64,000 bases of DNA, from assembly GCA_051747385.1 (NCBI GenBank), contig JBNJGB010000015.1, positions 62,001 to 126,000 of the forward strand, given 5' to 3'. The position numbers and the translations under genes were made by a program. Position 1 is the first letter of the stretch. Every line of letters begins with the position of its first letter. Shown here piece by piece: positions 20,279 to 27,630 of the stretch. Under the pieces are notes generated by a model. That model did not search any database and was not told the origin of the DNA. It saw only the letters and a list, made by a program, of their open reading frames with translations. The DNA is from JBNJGB01 sp051747385 (GTDB taxonomy: Bacteria; Myxococcota_A; UBA9042; PHBI01; JACKFB01).

Positions 20279-21127
20279 GTGCCCGGTCTCACGGTCCCCA
20301 TGAAGCCCCTGGCGGACATCACGTTCATCGCCCAGGCCAAGCGCCTGTCGGTCGACTGGTCGCAGCCGACGGGGGAGGCGGCGAAGCAGTACGGGCAGGC
20401 CTTCTCGCCCTCGGAGAAGGCCGCCGTGCCGGAGCCGATGTGCTACTTCTTCCCCGTGTCCACGAACAAGTATCACGTGGACCAGGCCAAGGACATCGGC
20501 AAGAAGTTCAAGGACCTGTGCCACGCCATGCTCGACGGCTTCAAGAAGGCCGTGGACATGTGGAAGATGCAGGCCGGGTTCCAGAACCTGAAGGTCATGG
20601 CCGTGTCCGCCATCGGACAGCCCGGCTGCCTCAAGGGCCCGGATCTGGCGCCGCTCATCAAGAACTTCAGCCTGCCCGCGGCCACGGGCAACGAGGCCAA
20701 GTGGCGGGACGCCATCGCCGACGGCCTCGCCAGGTCCTGGAAGGAGTGGCAGGACAAGGTCATGGTGCCGGGCCTGCCCTGGTATCCGGCCTTCGCGGCG
20801 TTCCCGGGGCCCATGGCGCCGCCGATGCCGAACGTGCCGATGCCGCTCATCGCGTGCCCCTCGGCGGGCATGGCCAAGATGATGCCCAACGCGCTGAAGT
20901 CGGCCATGGAGCAGGGCTACAACCTGGACGATCCGGACGACCAGTTCGGCGCCCTCGCCCAGGCCATCGCCGTGGCCGTCTCGGCGTCGTTCATGGCCTG
21001 GCTCCCCATGCAGCAGGTGATGCTGGTCATGGGCCAGGGCCCCATCCCCACGTTCGCGCCGCCCTTCGTGCCCGTCGGGCCCGTGGTGAACGGCCAGAAC
21101 CTCCCGGGGATGCACCTCATGTCGTGA
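20279..21127 (+). CDS. 282-aa protein, possible contractile-injection/spike accessory
   Basis: Start GTG 20279 is fixed by GGAGG at 6-nt spacing; an internal ATG at 20300 lacks one. The protein has a helical N-terminal half (KYHVDQAKDIGKKFKDLCHA, MLDGFKKAVDMWKMQAGFQN). Then comes a Pro/Met-rich segment (GLPWYPAFAAFPGPMAPPMP, NVPMPLIACPSAG), an Ala-rich helix and a Gly/Pro tail (GQGPIPTFAPPFVPVGPVVN). No signal peptide. From memory, proteins with this Pro-rich segment and GPVPTFAPPYVPVGPV-like tail occur near contractile injection or type VI secretion genes, but no such apparatus genes are in the window, so the assignment is weak. It has a strong promoter of its own, a terminator-like hairpin behind it, and repeats on both sides. 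Confidence 0.6.
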   Translation: MPGLTVPMKPLADITFIAQAKRLSVDWSQPTGEAAKQYGQAFSPSEKAAVPEPMCYFFPVSTNKYHVDQAKDIGKKFKDLCHAMLDGFKKAVDMWKMQAGFQNLKVMAVSAIGQPGCLKGPDLAPLIKNFSLPAATGNEAKWRDAIADGLARSWKEWQDKVMVPGLPWYPAFAAFPGPMAPPMPNVPMPLIACPSAGMAKMMPNALKSAMEQGYNLDDPDDQFGALAQAIAVAVSASFMAWLPMQQVMLVMGQGPIPTFAPPFVPVGPVVNGQNLPGMHLMS

Positions 21128-21428
21128 CAGGGGGCGGCCGGCGAGGCCGCCTGCCGACCGGCCACGACTCGCCGGGATCCCGCGAAACGTGGACGTGGAC
21201 GTGGTCGGGCCCTCCGGGCACCGTGTACCGTGTACCGGGCCGTCGGGAGTGACTCGGGACCGGGCACTGACCGCCGGGGACGGCGGTCGTAGCGCATCTT
21301 CCCCATTCATCCGCGCCTTTGCGGCTTGGCGCCTTGGCGCGAGCCCTTCGGAGCTGCGGCGATGGGTTGATCGACAGGCGCGGCCGCCGGCGGCCCACCG
21401 CACAGGCGGGTCGCCGGCGACGCGCGGA
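21128..21428. other. Gene-free interval: hairpin, short direct repeats, third GCAAAG-type repeat
   Basis: Contains a GC hairpin at 21133-21151, short reiterations (GTGGACGTGGACGTGG near 21189, ACCGTGTACCGTGTACCGGG near 21221), and repeat copy C at 21316-21350 (CCTTTGCGGCTTGGCGCCTT then GGCGCGAGCCCTTCG). No coding potential was seen on either strand beyond shadows. Confidence 0.6.
21133..21151 (+). terminator. GC hairpin after the 282-aa protein gene
   Basis: GGCGGCC-GGCGA-GGCCGCC: perfect 7-bp stem, 5-nt loop, 5 nt past the stop. No T-run. Probable terminator or mRNA end-stabiliser. Confidence 0.5.
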
Positions 21429-21929
21429 TCAATGCTCGTCGGTGCCGTCGGCCCCGTGCGGGTGGCCGTGCTCCTTCTCGTCGTCGGTCGCGTCGCGGAC
21501 GTCCACGATCTCGATGGCGAAGTGGAGCGTCTCGCCGGCGAGGGGGTGGTTGTTGTCCACGATCACCTGGTCGTCCTGGACGCCCAGGACCCAGATCGGG
21601 ACCATTTCGCCCTCCGCGTCCTGCGCGGCGAACTGCATCCCGGCCTGGACCTCCACGTCCTCCGGGAAGGCGCTCCGGGGCACGGCCTGCGGGCCGGGCT
21701 CCTGACGCTCGCCGTAACCCTCGGAGGGTGGCACGACGGCCTCGAAGGAGTCGCCGGGGGCCTTGCCCTCCATCTGCCGCTCCAGGCCCGGCACGATGTT
21801 GCCGGCGCCGTGGAGGTAGGGGAGGGGATCGCGACCCTCGGACGTGTCGAGGACCTCTCCGCCCTCGTTCTTGAGGGTGTAGTTGAAGACCACCACCTTC
21901 TCGGTGGCGACCTCGCTCGCGCTGGACAT
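21429..21929 (-). CDS. slyD: SlyD-like FKBP-type peptidyl-prolyl isomerase
   Basis: 166-aa prolyl isomerase/chaperone of the SlyD subfamily: an FKBP domain with an inserted flap. Motifs: VVVFNYTLKNEGGEVLDTSE, PLPYLHGAGNIVPGLERQME, GDSFEAVVPPSEGYGER, VPIWVLGVQDDQVIVDNNHP and LAGETLHFAIEIVDVRDAT. The C-terminus is His-rich (EHGHPHGADGTDEH), a short version of the Ni-binding tail of E. coli SlyD. Start ATG 21929 has GGAG at 6 nt; an ATG 12 nt upstream (21941) is an alternative with a more distant GGAGG. No signal peptide, so cytosolic. It is 96 nt downstream of the OmpA-like lipoprotein gene on the same strand. Confidence 0.92.
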   Translation of the reverse strand: MSSASEVATEKVVVFNYTLKNEGGEVLDTSEGRDPLPYLHGAGNIVPGLERQMEGKAPGDSFEAVVPPSEGYGERQEPGPQAVPRSAFPEDVEVQAGMQFAAQDAEGEMVPIWVLGVQDDQVIVDNNHPLAGETLHFAIEIVDVRDATDDEKEHGHPHGADGTDEH

Positions 21930-22025
21930 GTCGTTCTCCATAGTTCGGTGTACCCCCTCCTTAGTGCACGGAGGCGGGGCCACGCAATGCCCGCGCGCCG
22001 AGCCGACCTGTAGGAGGCGCCGCGG

Positions 22026-22850
22026 TCAGGAGCCGATCTCCTCCAGGGCCTCCGCGCCGGGCAGCGCCGAGAGGTCGGGTACCAGGACGATCTCGATGCG
22101 CCGGTTCTGGGCCCGGCCCTCCCGCGTCTCGTTCGACGCCACGGGCCGGTACTCGCCGTAGCTGGACGCGTGGACGCGCTCCGGAGGCATGTCCACGTCG
22201 ATCATCGTCTGGAGCACCGAGTTGGCCCGCCCGAAGGCCAGCTCCCAGTTGGAGTCGTAGCGGCCGCCGCTGATGGGCACGTCGTCCGTGTGGCCGGCGA
22301 TCTCGTAGCGCCGCTCGGGGATGGACACGAGCACGTCCGTGACCTCCTCGATGGCCCCCCTCCCGTCCCGGGACAGGCGCGCCGAGCCGGAGGGGAACAG
22401 GATGTCCGTCGCGAGCTGGACCACCATGCGGCCGTCGATGATGCGGACCCGCAGCTTGCCCGCCTCGATCATCTTCTGGAACCGCGCCAGGAGATCCCGG
22501 TACGCGCCGGCGCGCTCCTCGGCCGCGGCCTTGCGCTTTTCCAGCTCCGCGAGGGCCTCCTCGAGCTCCGCGGCGGAGGCCTTCAGCTTCGCGCGGTCCT
22601 TGAGCAGCCGCGCCTTCTCGCCGCGGGTCTCCTCGAGCTGCTCGTCCATCGCGGAGATGCGCTGCTCCAGATCGCGAACCTTCCCCTGCTCCGCGGCGAG
22701 GGCCTCCTCGAGGTCGGCCGACTTCTGCGTGCACGCCTCCTGGGCCTCCTGGAGCTCGGCGTAGTCCGCCTGCAGCGCCTCGTGGGTCGACTTCTTCACG
22801 CACGCCGCCATGGTGAGCGCGGCCAGAAGCACGGTCAGCGTCGCCTTCAC
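22026..22850 (-). CDS. OmpA/MotB-like peptidoglycan-binding lipoprotein with coiled coil
   Basis: 274-aa outer-membrane or periplasmic lipoprotein. The GTG start at 22850 is fixed by GGAGG 6 nt upstream. The signal peptide KATLTVLLAALTMAAC has a lipobox with Cys17. Residues ~22-145 form a continuous coiled coil (LEEALAAEQGKVRDLEQRIS, RAKLKASAAELEEALAELEK). The OmpA/MotB C-terminal domain (about 150-260) carries DILFPSGSARLSRDG, YEIAGHTDDVPISG and NRRIEIVLVP, the usual diaminopimelate-binding framework. Likely a tether or stalk anchoring the envelope to peptidoglycan. It lies 130 nt downstream of the permease gene. Confidence 0.9.
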   Translation of the reverse strand: MKATLTVLLAALTMAACVKKSTHEALQADYAELQEAQEACTQKSADLEEALAAEQGKVRDLEQRISAMDEQLEETRGEKARLLKDRAKLKASAAELEEALAELEKRKAAAEERAGAYRDLLARFQKMIEAGKLRVRIIDGRMVVQLATDILFPSGSARLSRDGRGAIEEVTDVLVSIPERRYEIAGHTDDVPISGGRYDSNWELAFGRANSVLQTMIDVDMPPERVHASSYGEYRPVASNETREGRAQNRRIEIVLVPDLSALPGAEALEEIGS

Positions 22851-22980
22851 GCGGAACCTCCTCGCCGTCGTGTTCGGGTGGGGAATCCCCGCCACCGTAC
22901 GCCGCGGCCCGGTCCTCCGCAAGGCGCTTCAGGGCGGCTCGCGGCCCCGCGGCGGGCGGGTTCGAGGGGGTTCGCCGGGG

Positions 22981-24183
22981 TCAGCGGTCCTGGAAGAAGT
23001 CCGAGGCGCGGTACTCGTCCACCGTGGCCCGGAGCAGGATCAGCAGCACGGCCGTGACCGGCACCGCGATGAGCACGCCGATGAAGCCGAACAGCTCGCC
23101 GAAGACCAGGATGGCGACGATGACGGTGAGCGGGGACAGCCCCACCGACTCCCCGACCACGCGGGGCGTGATGAACCACCCCTCCAGGAACTGGACCACC
23201 GCGAAGACGCCGTAGACCCCGAGGAGGTGGAGCCAGCCCTGCCAGTCCAGGAGCGCCATCAGCGTGGCGAGGATGACGCCGATGGTCGTGCCCACGTACG
23301 GGATGAGGTTCCCGACGCCGGCCACCAGCGCCACGACGAGCGCGAGCGGGAGCCCGACCAGGGTCAGCCCGACCGCGTAGAGGACGGCCAGGACGAGGGC
23401 CACGAGCATCTGCCCGCGGACGAAGGCGCTGATGACCTCGTCGATCTCGCGGAATCGGGCGCGCACGGCGGGCCGCAGGTGGACCGGCACGAGGCCGTCC
23501 AGGCGCGCCACGATGTCGTCGAAGTCGCGCAGGAGGTAGAACGCGAACACGGGGATGAGCGTCAGGGCGAGCACGAACGCCACGACGCTCGTCGTGCCGC
23601 CGTAGATCCACTCGGCGATGCGACCCGCGGGCTCGAGCAGGGCCTTCTCGTCGACGTCCAGGCCGCCCAGGACCTGCTCGACCGTGGCCTCGATCGTCTC
23701 GGGAAGCTGCACGCCGAACGTGTCCTCGAGCCAGCCGGGCAGGGCCTCGCCCAGGGCCGCCAGCTTCGCCGGGATCTGACGGAGCTGATCGACGATCTGG
23801 GGGCCCAGGGTGAACACGACGCCCGCGAGGACGAGCAGGAACAGGACCAGGAGCACCCCGATGGAGGCCGCGCGGGGCACCCCGCGGGCTTCGAAGCGGT
23901 CGACGATCGGATCCAGGAGGTACGCGATGAGGAAGGCCACCAGGAACGGGACGGTGAACCCGGGCACCTGCAGGGCGATCCACACGACCGCCGCGAGGAA
24001 GGCCAGGGCGCCGAGGGCCCACGCGAACTTCGCCCACCCGCGCACGCTCATGATGGGCGGGCGCGGGGCCTCCTCCGCCTCCCCGGTCGGCGGCGCCCCG
24101 GAGTCCTCCGGCGCCTCCTCGGAGGCCGCGGCCGGCGGCGGAGCCTCCCCACCGCGGTCCGGCGTCTCGTCGTCGTGGATCAT
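22981..24183 (-). CDS. AI-2E/PerM-family integral membrane transporter
   Basis: 400-aa inner-membrane protein of the AI-2E transporter (PerM/YdiK/TqsA) family. An acidic, Pro-rich cytoplasmic N-terminal tail (about 1-45) precedes about eight hydrophobic helices: FAWALGALAFLAAVVWIALQ, VPFLVAFLIAYLLDPIVDRF, IGVLLVLFLLVLAGVVFTLG, VAFVLALTLIPVFAFYLLRD, GQMLVALVLAVLYAVGLTLV, VALVAGVGNLIPYVGTTIGV, FGVLIAVPVTAVLLILLRAT-like end. The family signature GxxNLIPYxG and the motif AFYLLRDFD are present. Substrates in the family vary (quorum signals, ions, small molecules) and cannot be read from sequence. Divergent from an alpha/beta hydrolase across a repeat-bearing 272-bp gap. Confidence 0.9.
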   Translation of the reverse strand: MIHDDETPDRGGEAPPPAAASEEAPEDSGAPPTGEAEEAPRPPIMSVRGWAKFAWALGALAFLAAVVWIALQVPGFTVPFLVAFLIAYLLDPIVDRFEARGVPRAASIGVLLVLFLLVLAGVVFTLGPQIVDQLRQIPAKLAALGEALPGWLEDTFGVQLPETIEATVEQVLGGLDVDEKALLEPAGRIAEWIYGGTTSVVAFVLALTLIPVFAFYLLRDFDDIVARLDGLVPVHLRPAVRARFREIDEVISAFVRGQMLVALVLAVLYAVGLTLVGLPLALVVALVAGVGNLIPYVGTTIGVILATLMALLDWQGWLHLLGVYGVFAVVQFLEGWFITPRVVGESVGLSPLTVIVAILVFGELFGFIGVLIAVPVTAVLLILLRATVDEYRASDFFQDR

Positions 24184-24252
24184 GGAGCGAGTGTACGCAG
24201 GTGGCGCGGTCTGCCAAGTCGGGACGCTCCGCCCGGTGTCGCCGCCCTCGTA

Positions 24253-24288
24253 CCCTTGCCCTTGCCCTTGCCCTTGCCCTTGCCTTTG
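24253..24288 (+). repeat. CCCTTG hexanucleotide tandem repeat, copy 1
   Basis: Five perfect CCCTTG units (24253-24282) plus one degenerate unit in the divergent gap between the permease and the hydrolase. A left flank (GCGGTCTGCCAAGTCG, ending near 24222) resembles the flank of the second array at 56371. Slippage-prone, so length may vary between strains. Confidence 0.85.
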
Positions 24289-24405
24289 CCTGAAAGAGCG
24301 GCTCGCGCCGGCCCATCTCTGTCTGCGCGGGCGGGGACGCAGCGGGGACGCCCGCGGTCCCGGGGGATGCCGATGCCGGCGTTCCGGGCGCGACCCACGC
24401 GGTCC

Positions 24406-24434
24406 TTGCCCCGCCGGCCCGGGGTCGGTAGACC
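24406..24434 (+). promoter_or_regulatory. Predicted promoter of the alpha/beta hydrolase gene
   Basis: TTGCCC (24406-24411), 17-nt spacer, TAGACC (24429-24434), 21 nt before the ATG with GGGAGG between. Confidence 0.4.
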
Positions 24435-24455
24435 GGCCGTGGTGGGAGGACGACC

Positions 24456-25448
24456 ATGAGCGAACGAGACGACCTCGCGCGGACCCCGAGCACCATGAGC
24501 GCCCTGCGCCGTTGGGCCTACGGGCGGCTGTTCATCGGGAGCCTCGAGTCCCTGAGCCGCGCCCTCCGGCACGTGCCCCATCTCCGCCCGGAGCGCAACG
24601 GCGTCGAGGTCTTCCGGGACGTGCCGTACGTGGACGACGGCCGCCCGGAGCACCGCCTGGACATCTACCGGCCGGCGGACGCCGAGGGGCCCCTCCCCGC
24701 CGTGCTGTACGTCCACGGCGGCGGCTTCCGCTACTTCGACAAGGAGACCCACTGGGCGATGGCGGCGGCCTTCGCCCGGCGGGGCTTCGTGACCTTCAAC
24801 GTGAACTATCGCCGCTCGGACACCCACACCTACCCCGCGGCGGTGGAGGACGTCTTCGACGCCTGCCTGTGGATGCAGGAGCACGCGGAGTCGTACGGCG
24901 CCGACCTGGATCGCAGCGTGTGGGCCGGCGAGTCGGCGGGCGGCAACCTGGTCCTCGGGCTGGCCGTGGCGGCGTGCTGGCGTCGGCCGGAGCCCTGGGC
25001 ACGCCGGCTGTGGGAGGCCGCGCCCCGCCCGCGCGTGCTGCTGCCGGCGTGCGGCTACCTCGAGGTGAGCAACCCGGATCGCCACGCCCGCGAGCGCCCC
25101 ATGCCCCGCTGGATGGCCGATCGCATCGAGCAGGTCAGCGACGTCTACCTCCCCGACCACCGCGACCCGGATCCGAGCCACGCCTTCGCGAATCCCCTGA
25201 CCCTCCTCGAGGGGGCCGACCCGCCGGAGAGGCCCTTTCCGGCCACCTTCGCGATCGTCGGCGACAAGGATCCGGTGATGGGTGACACGGTGCGGCTGGG
25301 GGAGGCCTTGGACGCCCTGGACGTCCCCAACCGCATCAAGATCTACCCGGGCGGCGTCCACGCCTTCCACGCGCTCCGCTTCCATCGCCTGGCGAAGGAG
25401 GCGTGGCGGGACCAGTTCGCGTTCATCGACGAGCACGTGCGCGGCTGA
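24456..25448 (+). CDS. Alpha/beta hydrolase, HSL-type carboxylesterase
   Basis: 330-aa esterase/lipase-like hydrolase. Oxyanion-hole motif HGGG (His87 onward), nucleophile elbow GESAGG with Ser160, acid Asp272 in GDKDPV, and His302 in GVHAFHAL complete the triad. The early region DVPYVDDGRPEHRLDIYRPA is typical of the BD-FAE/HSL family acting on small acyl or aryl esters. No signal peptide; a slightly hydrophobic N-terminus (RRWAYGRLFIGSLESLS) could associate with membrane. Start ATG 24456 follows GGGAGG at 6-nt spacing. Monocistronic; the Omp85 gene downstream has its own promoter. Physiological substrate unknown. Confidence 0.9.
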   Translation: MSERDDLARTPSTMSALRRWAYGRLFIGSLESLSRALRHVPHLRPERNGVEVFRDVPYVDDGRPEHRLDIYRPADAEGPLPAVLYVHGGGFRYFDKETHWAMAAAFARRGFVTFNVNYRRSDTHTYPAAVEDVFDACLWMQEHAESYGADLDRSVWAGESAGGNLVLGLAVAACWRRPEPWARRLWEAAPRPRVLLPACGYLEVSNPDRHARERPMPRWMADRIEQVSDVYLPDHRDPDPSHAFANPLTLLEGADPPERPFPATFAIVGDKDPVMGDTVRLGEALDALDVPNRIKIYPGGVHAFHALRFHRLAKEAWRDQFAFIDEHVRG

Positions 25449-25478
25449 GCCGAGGGCCGCCCACCGGCCGTCAGCCGA

Positions 25479-25506
25479 TTGTCTGATTCCGGCGGTGCGT
25501 TACCCT
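25479..25506 (+). promoter_or_regulatory. Predicted promoter of the Omp85-TamB operon
   Basis: TTGTCT (25479-25484), 16-nt spacer, TACCCT (25501-25506). A start point near 25513 would exclude the GTG at 25495 as a start codon and favour one of the downstream non-ATG candidates. Confidence 0.4.
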
Positions 25507-27627
25507 GGGGGTCCATCCGGCCCGGTTCCACGCACACTGAATCGCGTATCACCAGGAGAGAGGCGGCGACGCCTCCTGACGGTGGCGCTCACGGCGCCCC
25601 TTTGCCTCGGCCTCGTGGCCGGGTGCGGTGGACGGGTGCGCCTGGGCTGCTACGATCCGCCCGAGGGACGGAAGATCGTCGCGTCCGTGGTCGTGCACGG
25701 CAACGACGTGTTGTCGGACGGCGACATCGAGGAGCGCCTCTACACCCACTCGGACAACTTCACCTTCGGCCCCAAGCCGCTGCTGGATCGGGCCGATCTG
25801 GCGTCCGACGCCCAGCGCATCCAGAGCCTCTACGCCACCCACGGCTACTTCGAGGCCAGGGTCACCAAGTATCGCGTGGAGCCCATGGGCCCGGAGGCCG
25901 TGCGGGCACACTTCACGGTCGACGAGGGCGAGCCGACCCTCGTCCGCACGCTTCAGGTCCTCGGCATGGAGGAGTCCCCGGAGCCCGAGGAGCCTCGGGC
26001 CCCCGAGGCGAAGTCCCCGGAGCCTCTCGAACCGTCGGATCGGGGCGAGCGCCTCGCCAGGCTCGAGCGGGTGCGGGAGGATCTGCGCGATCTCGTCACG
26101 TTGGAGGTGGACGAGCCGTGGAGCCAGGACGCCCACGGGCTGACCAAGAAGGCCCTGGAGGAGGCGCTGCGCGACGAGGGCTTCATCTACGCCGAGGTCC
26201 TCGGCGAGGTGGTGGTCGACCGGGAGGCCCACGCGGCAGACGTGACGTATCGCGCCGTCCCGGGACCGCTCGCACGGGTCGAGGCGGTGGAGGTCGTGGG
26301 TCACGATCACATCAGCGCGGAGCGGATCCTGCGGCGCGTCCACATCGAGGCGGGGGACGTGGCCGAGCGCGACCCCATGGACGCCGCGGAGCACGACCTG
26401 CAGCGCCTGGGGGTGTTCTTCGCGGTGAGCGCCGAGCCCGTGCGGCCGGGACTCGGGGAGAAGCTGGGCGCCCGGCCTCGCACCGTGGAGGTCCTGCAGC
26501 AGGTGGAGTGGGAGCCGACGGTGACCGTGCGGGTGTCCGTGCAGGAGATGCCCATGCGCGAGTGGCGCACGGGCGTGGGCGCCAGCATCGACAACGTCCG
26601 GAGCGACGTCCACGTCATGGGCGGCTTCAAGCACCGGGACCTGTTCGGGTCCCAGCGCCACCTGGACCTTGATGTGGTGCCCGCCTGGTCCGTGCTGCCC
26701 ACCTTCTTCGAGCCCACGGAGAGCGGGCCGGCCGGCAAGGCGAAGGCGGAGTTCCGCCAGCCCGCGTTCCTGGAGGAGTACCTCGAGCTGTTCCTCCGGG
26801 GCGAGTACGAGATGGAGGTGAACCTGGGCTATCGCAGCCACGACGTGCGGAGCGAGATCGCCCTGGCCCGGGAGTTCTTCCAGGCCCTCCACGTCAAGCT
26901 GGGCTACAACGTCCTCTGGACCCGGTTCTTCGACTTCTCCGGGGCGCTGGACCTGGAGATCGACGAGACCCTGGGGCTGGCGTTCCAGGAGCGCTACCTC
27001 CTGACCTACCTGGAGGAGGCTCTCACCCTGGACCTGCGGGACAGCCGCTTCGATCCCCGGCGCGGCTTCTACGCCCAGGCGCGGGTCCAGGAGGGCTTCC
27101 GGGCCATCGGGAGCGATTTTCAGTATCTCCGTATCCTGGGGGACGTGCGGCTGTACTGGACGCCCTTCGACTTCATCACCTTCGCGGCGCGGGGGGTGTA
27201 CGGCCGGATCCTCCCCATCGTCGGCGAGGAGGCCCGCGTGCCCCTGCCCGTGCGCTTCTTCGGCGGTGGCGCCTCGGATCACCGCGGGTTCGGCGCCCGG
27301 ACCATGGGGCCGGAGATCTGCGAGGTGGAGACGGAGGAGGACGTGTGCAGCGACCGGGCCTTCGTCGGCGGCAACGTGAAGGCCCTCGGATCCTTCGAGA
27401 CCCGTTGGTACCTGCCCGCCAACTTCGGCCTCGTGGCCTTCGTCGACGTCGGGCAGGTCTGGGCGCGGCGGGAGGACGTCACCATGTCCTCGCTGGAGGT
27501 CGCCGTGGGTCCGGGCTTCCGCTACTACACGCCGTTCGGCCCGGTCCGCCTGGACCTCGGCTTCCTCCTGACCACCCCGCAGCCGCCGGAGCTGTCCTTC
27601 CACTTCAGCATCGGGCAGTCGTTCTGA
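25495..27627 (+). CDS. Omp85-family outer-membrane assembly/translocation protein, TamA-like
   Basis: About 710 residues as drawn. N-terminal POTRA-type domains (KIVASVVVHGNDVLSDGDIE; LARVEAVEVVGHDHISAERI; AERDPMDAAEHDLQRLGVFF) precede a 16-strand Omp85 barrel: WRTGVGASIDNVRSDVHVMG, LTLDLRDSRFDPRRGFYAQA, FFGGGASDHRGFGARTMGPE, YYTPFGPVRLDLGFLL and the aromatic C-terminus. It inserts or exports proteins and lipids at the outer membrane with its partner TamB, whose start is 3 nt downstream. The start is unresolved: the hydrophobic leader ERRRRLLTVALTAPLCLGLV ends AGC, a perfect lipobox, so the start must precede the four Arg; GTG 25495 and CTG 25537 are in frame, and GTG 25582 would drop the Arg cluster. 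A lipidated Omp85 protein is unusual. Confidence 0.9.
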   Translation: MRYPGGPSGPVPRTLNRVSPGERRRRLLTVALTAPLCLGLVAGCGGRVRLGCYDPPEGRKIVASVVVHGNDVLSDGDIEERLYTHSDNFTFGPKPLLDRADLASDAQRIQSLYATHGYFEARVTKYRVEPMGPEAVRAHFTVDEGEPTLVRTLQVLGMEESPEPEEPRAPEAKSPEPLEPSDRGERLARLERVREDLRDLVTLEVDEPWSQDAHGLTKKALEEALRDEGFIYAEVLGEVVVDREAHAADVTYRAVPGPLARVEAVEVVGHDHISAERILRRVHIEAGDVAERDPMDAAEHDLQRLGVFFAVSAEPVRPGLGEKLGARPRTVEVLQQVEWEPTVTVRVSVQEMPMREWRTGVGASIDNVRSDVHVMGGFKHRDLFGSQRHLDLDVVPAWSVLPTFFEPTESGPAGKAKAEFRQPAFLEEYLELFLRGEYEMEVNLGYRSHDVRSEIALAREFFQALHVKLGYNVLWTRFFDFSGALDLEIDETLGLAFQERYLLTYLEEALTLDLRDSRFDPRRGFYAQARVQEGFRAIGSDFQYLRILGDVRLYWTPFDFITFAARGVYGRILPIVGEEARVPLPVRFFGGGASDHRGFGARTMGPEICEVETEEDVCSDRAFVGGNVKALGSFETRWYLPANFGLVAFVDVGQVWARREDVTMSSLEVAVGPGFRYYTPFGPVRLDLGFLLTTPQPPELSFHFSIGQSF

Positions 27628-27630
27628 GCC

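Noticed and set aside
24253..24288. CCCTTG array as a CRISPR or coding repeat
   Set aside because: Six-base units without spacers; no cas genes and no ORF in frame with upstream coding sequence.
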